DNA of 18,403 nucleotides from Planctomycetota bacterium. GTDB taxonomy: Bacteria; Planctomycetota; Phycisphaerae; Phycisphaerales; SM1A02. Positions within the stretch are counted from its first letter, which is position 1; every line of letters starts with the position of its first letter. Location of the stretch: the NCBI GenBank assembly GCA_022567855.1, contig JADFGE010000015.1:1-18403 (forward strand), in the 5' to 3' direction. Shown here in pieces: positions 1 through 7,473 of this stretch. The notes under the pieces were generated by a model that saw only the letters and a list, made by a program, of their open reading frames with translations, made no database searches and was not told where the DNA came from. The translations under genes were made by a program, and so were the position numbers.

Positions 1-197
1 GGCCACAGGTCACGCGGCGGGGACATCGTGCGGAGGCCTTGGGCTTGCTCCAAGACGGCGCGCAGACCCTCCAAGGCGGCCCGACACCGTCCGCACTGTT
101 CGAGATGCTCGGCGACAGCTTCCCGCTCGGCCGCCTCGAGCGTCCCGTCCAGGAACTCGGACAGCCGGCCCTCCAATTTGTTGTGTATCTCGCTCAT
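1..197 (-). CDS. Anti-sigma factor, zinc-finger (zf-HC2) type, partial (3' end outside window)
   Basis: The first ~65 residues of a protein beginning MSEIHNKLEGRL are visible and the frame is open to the window edge. Residues 34-41 read HLEQCGRC, the H-x3-C-x2-C core of zinc-binding anti-sigma domains, which hold an ECF sigma factor inactive until a signal arrives. The ATG overlaps the sigma-factor stop codon (ATGA at 194-197), so the two genes are translationally coupled, as is normal for such pairs. Any membrane segment or periplasmic sensor domain would lie beyond the window, so the signal sensed is unknown. The family call rests on the motif plus the position behind a sigma gene. Confidence 0.85.
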   Translation of the reverse strand, partial: MSEIHNKLEGRLSEFLDGTLEAAEREAVAEHLEQCGRCRAALEGLRAVLEQAQGLRTMSPPRDLW

Positions 198-757
198 CCG
201 CCCAACTGCTCCCGAAGTAGCTTGCGGGCCCGGTGCAACTGCGACTTCGACGTGCCCACCGACACCCCTGTCATCTCCGCGATCTCTTCGTGTGCGTAGC
301 CTTCGACGTCGTATAGCACGAACACCTCCTTCGCCCTGCTCGGCAGCGTCTGGAGCGCAGACTCGATGTCCAGCCCCTCTGCCGAGGCACGTCGTCGTGG
401 CGCGATCATGCGCTCCATGATTCCCTGCCCGGTCACGTGCCGGGCCTCTCTCTTCCGTACAGTCTCTCTGCGACTGAGAATGTGGTTCACCGCAAGGCGG
501 TGCAGCCACGTCCCGAACCTCGCATCTCCACGGAACGAGCCCAGCTTCTTCCAAGCGCGAATGAACACTTCCTGCGTCAGGTCCTCCGCGAGGTCTTCGC
601 CCGTCATGCGAAGTGCCAACGAGTAGATCCTGTCCACATGACTGCGATAGAGGCGTTCGAAGGCCTCGTGATCGCCGTCCGCGGCGCGCAGTGCGTCGGC
701 GGATTCACGCTCTGCTGGCACAGGTTGGGCCAAGGTTCCTCGGTCGGTTCGATCCAC
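194..757 (-). CDS. RNA polymerase ECF sigma factor (RpoE/SigW-like)
   Basis: This 187-residue protein has the usual ECF size and layout. Region 2 spans about residues 31-97, with DLTQEVFIRAWKKLGSF as the core-binding and -10 recognition helix. Region 4 spans about 133-183, where SVGTSKSQLHRARKLL is the -35 recognition helix. It would direct RNA polymerase to a stress regulon controlled by the anti-sigma factor encoded just downstream. The start is GTG at 757: the in-frame ATG at 772 is followed by a TGA, so no longer start is possible. No strong Shine-Dalgarno sequence is visible. I cannot assign it to an ECF subgroup by eye. Confidence 0.93.
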   Translation of the reverse strand: MDRTDRGTLAQPVPAERESADALRAADGDHEAFERLYRSHVDRIYSLALRMTGEDLAEDLTQEVFIRAWKKLGSFRGDARFGTWLHRLAVNHILSRRETVRKREARHVTGQGIMERMIAPRRRASAEGLDIESALQTLPSRAKEVFVLYDVEGYAHEEIAEMTGVSVGTSKSQLHRARKLLREQLGG

Positions 758-928
758 GCTTCATCTATTCATTAGGGTTGGACAACAAACTCACGCCTTG
801 GGTTGGAAGCCGGAACGTCGCGGAGAGACCGTGTTTGCGTTCGGAGTCCCGTGCCGACACCATCACCCGAGTCTACTCCACCCTAGCCGTTTCAGCATGC
901 AGATAGACTCCTTCGACCTCAGCCGACC

Positions 929-1036
929 GTGACCGAAGACTTCGCGTTCGACGGCTCCGCCGAAGTGATCGCACACCGTGGCGACAGCGCGCGCGCGCCG
1001 GAGAACACACTCGCGGCGATCGACCTCGCGAGCTGA
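929..1036 (+). pseudogene. Glycerophosphodiester phosphodiesterase (GDPD), N-terminal fragment only
   Basis: From GTG 929 the frame reads about 35 codons to TGA 1034-1036. Residues 12-31 include VIAHRGDSARAPENTLAAID. This matches the start of GDPD enzymes, where HRG and the E of PENT(L) are active-site and metal residues in a TIM barrel that splits glycerophosphodiesters into glycerol-3-phosphate and an alcohol. A full enzyme is about 240-300 residues. Here it stops after the first strand and helix, so it cannot be functional. The sequence passes directly into a GpmI reading frame (see that entry). TAG at 884 closes the frame upstream, so no longer N-terminal part is hidden. Confidence 0.8.
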
Positions 1037-1812
1037 CCAAGGCCTTTGTGCTCAACGACAACGACTGGGCCCAACTTTTAGGGGCGGGCGATGGCTTTGA
1101 GCGCGGCGAGAAACTGGGCGATCTGTATTTCTGCGCGATGACTGAATATGAAAAAGGGCTGCCGGTCACGGCGATCGCATTCCGCAAACCGCCGAAGCTG
1201 GACAACATGCTCGGCGAGATCGTGAGTCGGGCCGGACTCACCCAATTCCGCTGCGCTGAGACGGAAAAGTATCCGCACGTCACGTTCTTCTTCAACGACT
1301 ATCGCGAGGAACCGTTCCCAGGTGAGCATCGCCTGCTCATACCCAGCCCCAAGGATGTCAGCACCTACGACCAAAAGCCGCAAATGTCAGCCCATGAGGT
1401 CTGCGAGGCGGTGCTCGATCGGCTCGAAGCCGATGATTGTGAATCGTTGATTATCGTGAACTTGGCCAATGCGGACATGGTCGGCCATACCGGCAACCTC
1501 CAGGCGGCGACGCGCGCCGTCGAGGTCGTGGACGAATGTGTCGGGCGAATCGTGGAGGCCACGCTCAAACGCCAAGGGTCGTTGGTGGTCACCGCCGATC
1601 ACGGCAACGCTGAGCAGATGTTCAACCCCCTTTACGACTGCCCGCACACCGCTCATACGACCTACGACGTATTCCTCAGCGTCATCGGCGAGGCGTTCAC
1701 GGGGCGTCGGCTCCGGCGCGGCGGTCGGCTGGCCGACATCGCGCCGACCATCCTGGACATGCTCGACCTCGACACGCCGCCGGAAATGACCGGCAAGTCC
1801 CTTCTTGAGTAA
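1012..1812 (+). pseudogene. gpmI: 2,3-bisphosphoglycerate-independent phosphoglycerate mutase, C-terminal part only
   Basis: GpmI interconverts 3- and 2-phosphoglycerate in glycolysis and uses two Mn ions. Family-consistent sequence begins at codon 1012 (RGDRPRELTKAF, with the substrate-binding arginines) and runs to TAA 1812, about 266 codons against 510-550 for the whole enzyme. Metal ligands of the C-terminal part are present: NADMVGHTG (Asp, His), TADHGNAE (Asp, His) and the PHTAHTT histidine. The N-terminal Asp ligand and the phosphorylated serine of the other domain are absent, so the fragment should be inactive. A gene caller could begin at GTG 1048, but homology clearly extends upstream of it. 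The lost 5' half is replaced by a GDPD fragment in another frame, so this is a deletion or an assembly join. Confidence 0.88.
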
Positions 1813-1877
1813 GGCGCAGCCGCCCGCTCGGTCGCTTGACCGCGAAAAGGGGCTCGATACACTTTTGATTGCGAACA

Positions 1878-1951
1878 GCCCTGCTAGCTCAATTTGGCAG
1901 AGCAGCTGACTCTTAATCAGCAGGTTACAGGTTCGAGTCCTGTGCAGGGTA
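1878..1951 (+). tRNA. tRNA-Lys (anticodon CTT)
   Basis: A full cloverleaf can be folded by eye. The acceptor stem is 1878-1884 with 1944-1950, including one G-U pair. The D stem is GCTC/GAGC (1887-1890 with 1900-1903). The anticodon stem is GCTGA/TCAGC with loop CTCTTAA, giving anticodon CTT at 1912-1914. The T stem is ACAGG/CCTGT with loop TTCGAGT. The discriminator is A at 1951. The CCA end is not encoded, so it must be added after transcription. The gene lies between the gpmI fragment and a short accessory stretch. I looked for a repeated tRNA 3' end further right, as an integrase site would leave, and saw none. Confidence 0.96.
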
Positions 1952-2036
1952 TTGATCTTCGGCCAGGGACGCTGTTGTGACGACGCGGAGTTGCCGTGGA
2001 CTGACGATCCAACCGCGATTAGTCCGAGACCAGCCG

Positions 2037-2654
2037 ATGCCACTTGAAGAGATTCCTCTTGAGGAAGCCAGAGATTGGTCGGGGCCTCACGTCTTCAGTG
2101 CCACGATCAAGTTCTTTGAAGGTACCCTATCAGCAGCAGAGTATCGCTACTTTCGAAGCATCCTCCGTACAGCGCCGTTCGGCGTCGAATCTGGTCGGAC
2201 ATGTTTAGTGTTTGGGTATGGGAGCCAGCCTCGTCATGTGTACAAGGTTCTCTCCACCCACGACAACATCGACGTGCTTTGGAGCGGCACGTGTTGCTCG
2301 TTGCTCCTTCTGCCACTGTCACTCGGAGTTGCCTGCCAAAGTGGTTTGTTGCGGGCAAATCACTGTACGGCAGCGCGGGTTGCCCTGCACCTCTTGAGCT
2401 ACAGGGGACCGGTGGAGGTTTTGTCTTTTTCATCAAACATAACTGACCAAGTCGTCCGGCATGTGAAACGTCAGCGCTGGTGGGGTTTCAGGGGTTGGCC
2501 GGAGGAAATCGTCGGCAACGATCCTACGTACTTCTTGTTCAACGTAGAGCGTGACCATCCCCACGTCGAAACGGGCATACAGGCCTTGTGCTCGTTCGGA
2601 CCCGATTGCCCACCCGAACTCCAAACGATCGCCGAGAGTCTCGTCGCGAGCTAA
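2037..2654 (+). CDS. Hypothetical protein, no recognised domain
   Basis: An open frame of about 205 residues starts at ATG 2037 (MPLEEIPLEEARDW). I do not recognise its family. It is rich in aromatic, Cys and His residues. It has a hydrophobic central stretch (SLLLLPLSLGVA) that is short for a clear membrane segment, and a tail ending ELQTIAESLVAS. An in-frame GTG at 1977, preceded by AGGGA, would add 20 residues. That start lies only 26 bp after the tRNA-Lys, so either is possible. Its base composition looks less GC-rich than the frd genes, which fits recently acquired or weakly constrained DNA. No frameshift is evident. It could be a lineage-specific orphan. Confidence 0.5.
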   Translation: MPLEEIPLEEARDWSGPHVFSATIKFFEGTLSAAEYRYFRSILRTAPFGVESGRTCLVFGYGSQPRHVYKVLSTHDNIDVLWSGTCCSLLLLPLSLGVACQSGLLRANHCTAARVALHLLSYRGPVEVLSFSSNITDQVVRHVKRQRWWGFRGWPEEIVGNDPTYFLFNVERDHPHVETGIQALCSFGPDCPPELQTIAESLVAS

Positions 2655-2681
2655 CCACACAAACTGGGGGAGTCCGGCGGT

Positions 2682-2758
2682 GGCGGTTGCACTGGTCGCC
2701 CGGACAGCGGTGGGTACAATGGTCACAAACTCACCCGGACAAGCTGCGACTGTGCAGT
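2682..2758 (+). repeat. Diverged direct repeat, copy A, with promoter-like TACAAT box
   Basis: This block aligns without gaps to 3121-3197 at a constant offset of 439 bp, with roughly two thirds or more of positions identical. Shared landmarks are GGCGGTkGCAC at the left, GCGGT followed by TACAAT (2715-2720), then ACCCGGA/GCCCGGA and TGCAGT near the right. TACAAT is a plausible -10 box. I see no good -35 element 16-18 bp upstream. The start codon of the small membrane gene lies 61 bp after the box. It is likely a duplicated promoter/leader region, though function is inferred from position only. Confidence 0.55.
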
Positions 2759-2780
2759 CTAGTCACTGTGAGGCGCACGA

Positions 2781-2987
2781 ATGATAGAATGGCTTCTAAG
2801 TCTGCATCCGGCTCTACTGGCTGTGATTGCCACACTAGGGTTGGCGCTCGGATTCTTCGCAAAAACCCAAGCCAAGAGACATCCGAGCTACAGTTTGTTC
2901 GGGATTCTTTGGGCGCTGATCGCCGGATCGGGGTTTGGCGTTGGCTTCGGTTTGTCGTTCCGTCTTCTGTATCTGCTTGTCGGTTGA
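2781..2987 (+). CDS. Small two-helix membrane protein, unknown function
   Basis: This 68-residue peptide begins MIEWLLSLHPALLAVIATLG. Two hydrophobic segments (about residues 3-25 and 42-66) are separated by a short basic, polar loop (KTQAKRHPS). That gives a hairpin in the inner membrane with the positive loop probably cytoplasmic. GAGG lies about 8 bases before ATG 2781 and serves as ribosome binding site. Repeat copy A with its TACAAT box sits just upstream and probably drives it. I recognise no family. Its size would also fit a toxin-like or accessory membrane peptide, but no partner gene supports that. Confidence 0.6.
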   Translation: MIEWLLSLHPALLAVIATLGLALGFFAKTQAKRHPSYSLFGILWALIAGSGFGVGFGLSFRLLYLLVG

Positions 2988-3120
2988 CTTGTCACGGATT
3001 CCCGTGCACATAATACCAATTTGCTGTAGCTCCACCGCAGGCACGGCTCGTTTTCGGCGCTGCTGGTCGTCCGTGAAGTGGCAGGACAGAGTCGTCATCG
3101 CTACGCAGCGTGGCACCCCG

Positions 3121-3197
3121 GGCGGTGGCACGGGTAGACCGTACCGCGGTCGCTACAATACCTACGAGCTCGCCCGGATATGTTGCGAGTTTGCAGT
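3121..3197 (+). repeat. Diverged direct repeat, copy B, with promoter-like TACAAT box
   Basis: This is the second copy of the block at 2682-2758, ungapped, with TACAAT at 3154-3159. The conserved GCGGT arm left of the box and the CCCGGA and TGCAGT arms right of it are shared. The lipoprotein gene starts at or just after its right edge, so both copies sit in the same position relative to a downstream envelope gene. An ATG at 3180 lies inside the repeat, which argues that the real start of that gene is further downstream. Confidence 0.55.
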
Positions 3198-3854
3198 ATG
3201 ATTCGTGTTATGCCATCGCCGCTGCGCCGCAAGAAGTGGATCATCGTCGTACTGGGCGCGCTGGTGCTCCCACCGTCAGCCGTGATCGTAACGGCCGCCT
3301 GTCTTGCCGGCTGCACCACCACGATCATTCCGCCGGCCGATCCCACCGATCCGGTGTCAGTCTTTGTCCTTGATTACGGAAGGCATTCGAGCCTCCTGCT
3401 TCCCGACACTTCTGCGCAAGCCTTCACCGAGTACGCGTACGGCGACTGGAACTGGTTTGCCTTGGACAGATCCGAATGGTACGACGTTTTCCCAACCCTG
3501 TTCTGGCCGACACGTGGTGCGCTAGGACGTCGAACACTACATGTTGAATCCAACCCCGAGACGATCCTGGGCGTCCTCGCGTGCGAACACGTTCTCGAAG
3601 TCACCGTCAGCGCACAAAAGGCAAGCGAACTGTCCGCAGAGCTCGATTCACAATTCCAGCAGCGCCGCGAGACCTTGCACTATCAACCACTGTATGACCT
3701 CAGCTTCGTGCATGGTGAGACGGCGTTCCATCTCTTTGACAACTGCAATCACGTGCTTGCCGATTGGTTGCGTGAGCTCGGCTGCGAAATCCGAGGACCG
3801 GCCATGGCCGCCGATTTCGTTGTGCGTGAACGAACCGAGACCGTCCAGCCTTAG
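3198..3854 (+). CDS. Putative lipoprotein, DUF2459-like
   Basis: This protein of about 218 residues has a basic N-terminus (RRKK), a hydrophobic segment and a lipobox LAGC, so it is predicted to be lipid-anchored in the envelope. The body resembles the DUF2459 family: VFVLDYGRHSSLLLP near the start, then YAYGDWNWF, and a C-terminal NCNHVLADWLRELGC. Histidine and cysteine at such positions recall papain-like or NlpC-type folds, but no activity is established for it. Possible starts are ATG 3180, 3198 and 3210. None has a strong ribosome site, and 3180 falls within the upstream repeat. It is transcribed alone, ending 123 bp before frdA. Confidence 0.65.
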   Translation: MIRVMPSPLRRKKWIIVVLGALVLPPSAVIVTAACLAGCTTTIIPPADPTDPVSVFVLDYGRHSSLLLPDTSAQAFTEYAYGDWNWFALDRSEWYDVFPTLFWPTRGALGRRTLHVESNPETILGVLACEHVLEVTVSAQKASELSAELDSQFQQRRETLHYQPLYDLSFVHGETAFHLFDNCNHVLADWLRELGCEIRGPAMAADFVVRERTETVQP

Positions 3855-3977
3855 CGGGGCGCCGGTCCCGGACATTCTGCGGACATTGGCTGTGGCATTT
3901 TGTCGCCGATTCCGTTAGTGTATGTCGCTTGTTTGGGGGGTAAGGCGTCACAAACCGCAACTGGCTTGGTGAGGTGA

Positions 3978-5762
3978 ATGTCAGACGCTTTGCAGCATGA
4001 CATCGTGATCGTTGGCGGCGGAGGGGCGGGGCTGCGCGCTGCCATCGCGCTGGCTGAGCTTGATCCGACCCTCTCGGTGGCGGTGGTGTCCAAGGTCTAT
4101 CCGATGCGAAGTCACACGGTCGCCGCCGAAGGAGGGGCGGCGGCGGTCATCAAGGACAATGACTCGCTCGACGCTCATTGTTACGACACGATCAGCGGAT
4201 CGGATTGGCTGGCCGATCAGGATGCGGTCGAACTGTTCGTACGAGAGGCCCCAAAGGAATTGATCCAACTGGAGCATTGGGGCTGCCCGTGGAACCGCGA
4301 GCCGGACGGCCATGTCGCGGTGCGACCGTTCGGCGGGATGAACATCGAGCGCACATGGTTCGCGGCCGACAAGACCGGCTTCCATATGCTGCACACGCTG
4401 TTTCAGACCTTGCTGAAATACGACGAGGTGGTGCGGTACGACGAGTGGTTCGCCACGAAGCTGCTCGTTGCCGACGGGCGGTGCCAGGGTGTCGCGGCGA
4501 TCGAACTCCGCACCGGCCAGGTTCGTTGTATTGCCGCCAAGGCCGTGATCCTCAGCACCGGCGGGGCGGGACGAATCTTCCCGTTCACCACCAACGGCGC
4601 GATCAAGACGGGCGACGGCATGGCGTTGGCGTATCGAGCCGGCGTACCGCTGAAGGACATGGAGTTTGTCCAGTACCATCCGACCGGGCTGCCGGGTACG
4701 GGCATTCTCATCACCGAGGCGGCACGGTCTGAAGGCGGCGTCCTCCTCAACAAGCACGGCGAGCGGTACCTCAGCAACTACGACCTCGGCGAGCCGCTGG
4801 ATGTTCACGACCCCAAACACCCACAAATGCGCAGCATGGAGCTCGGCCCGCGCGACCGGCTGTCCCAAGCGTTCGTCAAGGAGCACGAAAAGGGCAACAC
4901 GATCGACAGCCCCTTCGGCGACGTGGTGCACTTGGATATCCGCCACCTCGGCGAGAAGAAGATCGACAAGCTGCTCCCCTTCGTCCGTGAGCTGGCGACG
5001 AACTATGCCGGCATCGACCCGGTGCATGAGCCGATCCCGGTTCGTCCCGTCGTTCACTACATGATGGGCGGGATTCATACTGATATCAACACCGCGACGC
5101 CGTTGCCGGGCCTGTACGCGGTGGGCGAGTGCGCGTGCATCAGCATCAACGGCGCGAATCGTCTCGGGTCCAACTCGCTGACGAAACTCCTCGTGTTCGG
5201 AGCGCGGGCGGGAAAGGCAGCAGCGCAGTACGTCGGCGGGTGTGGCGCGATCAGCGTGGCGGCGATTCAGTCCCAAGCCGTAGACGAGCAGGTCCGGATC
5301 ACTGCGCTTCTCAACAAAACCGGGGGCAGCGAGCGGATCGTGTCGCTTCGCACCGACATGTACCACGCGATGGAATCCGGAGCCGGCATCTTTCGCGATG
5401 AATCGTCGCTGAAACGCACCTGTGAGACACTCGCTGAAGTGCGCGGTCGCCTCCGGGATATTCAGCTCGACGACCGCAGCAACTGTTTCAACACGGAACT
5501 CATCGCGGCGTTGGAACTGGAGAACATGATCGACATTGCGAACGCCGTCGCCCATTCAGCGCTGGCCCGTACGGAATCGCGCGGATCGCATCAGCGGACC
5601 GACTTCCCCGACCGCGACGATGCGAATTTCCTCAAGCATTCGATGGCGTATCAAACCGATGGGGGGCCGCCGCGGATCGAGTATCTTGACGTCGTGATTA
5701 CCAGGTGGCCGCCGGCGGAACGTGTGTACGGCGCTAAGCCTGTGGAGACCGCTGGCGAGTAA
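3978..5762 (+). CDS. frdA: Fumarate reductase/succinate dehydrogenase flavoprotein subunit
   Basis: This is the catalytic FAD subunit of the membrane-bound quinol:fumarate reductase, interconverting fumarate and succinate on the cytoplasmic side. It has 594 residues (E. coli FrdA has 602) and aligns along its whole length. The dinucleotide motif GGGGAG is at 13-18. His46 in RSHTVAAEGG is the covalent FAD attachment site. Substrate and proton-relay residues are present: His233 (YHPTG), Thr246-Glu247, Arg292 (ELGPRDR), His360 (HYMMGG) and Arg395 (NRLGSNS). The C-terminal signatures FNTEL, ESRGSHQR and FLKHSMAY match FrdA well. GGTGAGG lies a few bases before ATG 3978. It is the first gene of frdABCD, 58 bp before frdB. 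Confidence 0.97.
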   Translation: MSDALQHDIVIVGGGGAGLRAAIALAELDPTLSVAVVSKVYPMRSHTVAAEGGAAAVIKDNDSLDAHCYDTISGSDWLADQDAVELFVREAPKELIQLEHWGCPWNREPDGHVAVRPFGGMNIERTWFAADKTGFHMLHTLFQTLLKYDEVVRYDEWFATKLLVADGRCQGVAAIELRTGQVRCIAAKAVILSTGGAGRIFPFTTNGAIKTGDGMALAYRAGVPLKDMEFVQYHPTGLPGTGILITEAARSEGGVLLNKHGERYLSNYDLGEPLDVHDPKHPQMRSMELGPRDRLSQAFVKEHEKGNTIDSPFGDVVHLDIRHLGEKKIDKLLPFVRELATNYAGIDPVHEPIPVRPVVHYMMGGIHTDINTATPLPGLYAVGECACISINGANRLGSNSLTKLLVFGARAGKAAAQYVGGCGAISVAAIQSQAVDEQVRITALLNKTGGSERIVSLRTDMYHAMESGAGIFRDESSLKRTCETLAEVRGRLRDIQLDDRSNCFNTELIAALELENMIDIANAVAHSALARTESRGSHQRTDFPDRDDANFLKHSMAYQTDGGPPRIEYLDVVITRWPPAERVYGAKPVETAGE

Positions 5763-5820
5763 GAACAAACCACCATCGGCATGAACTCCACCAAACGACA
5801 AAGTCCCGAGCTGCGAGCCT

Positions 5821-6564
5821 ATGCCTGAACAGACAATCACCCTCGACGTCTTTCGCTACCGGCCTGATGAGGACGAGCGATCGACGATCCAAAGCTACGA
5901 CGTGCCCTACTACGAGCACTGGGTCATTCTTGATGCGCTCAACTGGATCAAGGACCACGTTGACGGCACCTTGTCGTTTCGATGGAGTTGCCGCATGGGC
6001 GTCTGCGGTAGCTGCGGGATGATGATCAACGGCGACCCGAAGCTCACGTGCGCCGCGTTCCTGAAGGACTACTTTCCGAGGGCAATTCGCGTTGAGCCGC
6101 TGGTCAACTTCCCGGTCGAACGCGATCTCGTGATCGTCATGGACGACTTCATGTCCAAACTGACGTCGGTCAAGCCGTGGCTGATTCGTGACGACACAAG
6201 GCCGATGGAGGAAGAGCTCCTTCAATCCCCGTCTCAATTGGCTGCGTACAAGCAGTTCTCGATGTGCATCAACTGCCTGTTGTGTTACGCAGCCTGTCCG
6301 GAGCTCGACGGCGATCCGGACTTCCTCGGCCCGGCGGCGATCGCGCTGGCGCACCGGTACAACCTTGACTCGCGCGATCAGGGGACCGCCGAACGCCAGG
6401 ACATCCTTGGCGCCGAAGAAGGCGTTTGGGGATGCGCCCTCGTTGGCGAATGCACCGCGGTGTGCCCCAAGAACGTCGATCCGGCCGGGGCGATACAACA
6501 GGCCAAGGTGGCCGTCACCAAAGATTGGTACAAGCGCCTGCTTTTACCCTGGGGGAAGCGATGA
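5821..6564 (+). CDS. frdB: Fumarate reductase/succinate dehydrogenase iron-sulfur subunit
   Basis: This 247-residue subunit passes electrons between the flavin and the quinol site through three clusters. The [2Fe-2S] ligands are Cys57, 62, 65 and 77 (CRMGVCGSC...C), the same numbering as in E. coli FrdB. The [4Fe-4S] ligands are Cys149, 152, 155 and 215 (CINCLLC...CP). The [3Fe-4S] ligands are Cys159, 205 and 211. Lys229 in IQQAKVAVTKD corresponds to E. coli Lys228, which contacts menaquinone. The stop overlaps the frdC start as ATGA (6561-6564), so they are translationally coupled. All clusters should be intact. Confidence 0.97.
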   Translation: MPEQTITLDVFRYRPDEDERSTIQSYDVPYYEHWVILDALNWIKDHVDGTLSFRWSCRMGVCGSCGMMINGDPKLTCAAFLKDYFPRAIRVEPLVNFPVERDLVIVMDDFMSKLTSVKPWLIRDDTRPMEEELLQSPSQLAAYKQFSMCINCLLCYAACPELDGDPDFLGPAAIALAHRYNLDSRDQGTAERQDILGAEEGVWGCALVGECTAVCPKNVDPAGAIQQAKVAVTKDWYKRLLLPWGKR

Positions 6565-6950
6565 GAAAGCCGCTTGTTCAACCGTACCCCAAAGATTGGT
6601 TCCTCAGAACACGCGCATACCGCTTGTTCATGCTGCGCGAACTAACGAGCGTGTGTATCGCCGGCTATCTCGTGTTCATGTTGTGGTGGCTGTATCAACT
6701 CGGCAAAGGTGATACCGAGAGTTTCCGGTCACTGCTGAGCATCGCCAAGCATCCGGTGTCGATCGGGCTGCACACGATTGCGCTCATTGCCGCAGCCTGG
6801 CATTCCATCACATGGTTCAATCTGACACCGTTGGTCATGCCGATGCGCATCGGCGAGGACAGAGTTCCCAACGTCGTGATAGCGATCGCCATGGGCTACG
6901 GCCCCTGGCTCGCCGTATCGGGATTCATTCTTTGGGCAACGTTGCGCTAG
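6561..6950 (+). CDS. frdC: Fumarate reductase membrane anchor subunit C
   Basis: This 129-residue protein has three hydrophobic helices (about 23-45, 61-83 and 101-126) and follows E. coli FrdC closely. The N-terminus RKPLVQPYPKDW matches the KRKPYVRP type. FMLRE carries the Arg-Glu pair that lines the quinol site (E. coli Arg28/Glu29). AAWHSITWF keeps the His and Trp equivalent to His82/Trp86. There are no paired helix histidines suggesting heme, as expected for the heme-free FrdCD class. GGGGGAAG lies directly before ATG 6561. With FrdD it anchors the complex and binds the quinone. Confidence 0.94.
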   Translation: MRKPLVQPYPKDWFLRTRAYRLFMLRELTSVCIAGYLVFMLWWLYQLGKGDTESFRSLLSIAKHPVSIGLHTIALIAAAWHSITWFNLTPLVMPMRIGEDRVPNVVIAIAMGYGPWLAVSGFILWATLR

Positions 6951-6996
6951 GCGAAGCACTAAGGACGCCCAGCCTGGAGCGAGGACGGTAACGGTC

Positions 6997-7356
6997 GTGA
7001 GCCATCTGACGAAGACCAACGAAGCATTCTGGTGGTCGCTTTTTTCGGCCGGCGGCGTGATGGCGGCACTGTTCCTACCTGTGATGATCTTCGTGACCGG
7101 CTTTGTGCTGCCTTTCATGATGGGCGAGGACGTTGAATCGCAACGTGATCGAATGGTCAGCCTCGTCACGTTCTGGCCGGTCCGCATCGCGCTGTTTGGA
7201 ATCATTTTCCTGTCGTCATTCCACTGTGCGCACCGAATCCGCCACGTCCTGATGGACTTTGGACTTCGCTGGGCAGGGGTTGCACTGATGATTTGCTGCT
7301 ACGGTGCTGCCGCGGCGGGGGCGGTAGCCGCCGGACTTATTTTGGTCCGACTCTAG
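6997..7356 (+). CDS. frdD: Fumarate reductase membrane anchor subunit D
   Basis: This 119-residue protein has three hydrophobic helices. EAFWWSLFSAGG near the N-terminus corresponds to the E. coli FrdD segment PVFWGLFGAGG that contacts menaquinone. One glycine there is serine in this protein. CAHRIRHVLMDF keeps the His-Arg of the same site. The start is GTG 6997, preceded by GAGCGAGGA, and lies 46 bp after the frdC stop. Its TAG stop (7354-7356) belongs to a CTAG that is repeated at the far end of a 117-bp inserted element, so the insertion left the protein end intact. Confidence 0.93.
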   Translation: MSHLTKTNEAFWWSLFSAGGVMAALFLPVMIFVTGFVLPFMMGEDVESQRDRMVSLVTFWPVRIALFGIIFLSSFHCAHRIRHVLMDFGLRWAGVALMICCYGAAAAGAVAAGLILVRL

Positions 7357-7473
7357 GCTCTGTCTGATGGATAGTGGGACGGGCATCTTGCCCGTCTGAA
7401 ACAGTGAAACGGACGGGCTGGAAGCCCGTCCCACCAAGCAATCAGCGCAACCTGGTGATCCATCAGACAGAAC
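7357..7473 (+). mobile_element. MITE-like element, 117 bp, with terminal inverted repeats and two inner hairpins
   Basis: The ends are inverted repeats: GGCTCTGTCTGATGGAT at the left and ATCCATCAGACAGAACC at the right, differing at one base. CTAG flanks both sides (7353-7356 and 7474-7477) and reads as a 4-bp target duplication. Inside are two perfect 8-bp hairpins with 3-base loops: 7378-7396 (GACGGGCA-TCT-TGCCCGTC) and 7412-7430 (GACGGGCT-GGA-AGCCCGTC). No protein is encoded. CTAG duplication suits YTAR-targeting IS5-type transposases, which could move it in trans. That family assignment is inference. The inner hairpins may also serve as transcript end or mRNA-stabilising structure for frdABCD. 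Confidence 0.72.

Noticed and set aside
1878..1951. tRNA-Lys as an integration (att) site of a genomic island
   Set aside because: No copy of the tRNA 3' end is seen downstream in the window, and there is no integrase gene.
2201..2446. Possible frameshift in the unknown protein at 2037-2654, suggested by an overlapping frame
   Set aside because: The main frame is open throughout, and the alternative frame yields no recognisable family sequence.
3981..5555. A 524-codon open frame on the minus strand opposite frdA
   Set aside because: It is the antisense shadow of a GC-rich conserved gene. The peptide is Arg/His/Asp-rich without any known motif, while frdA is certain.
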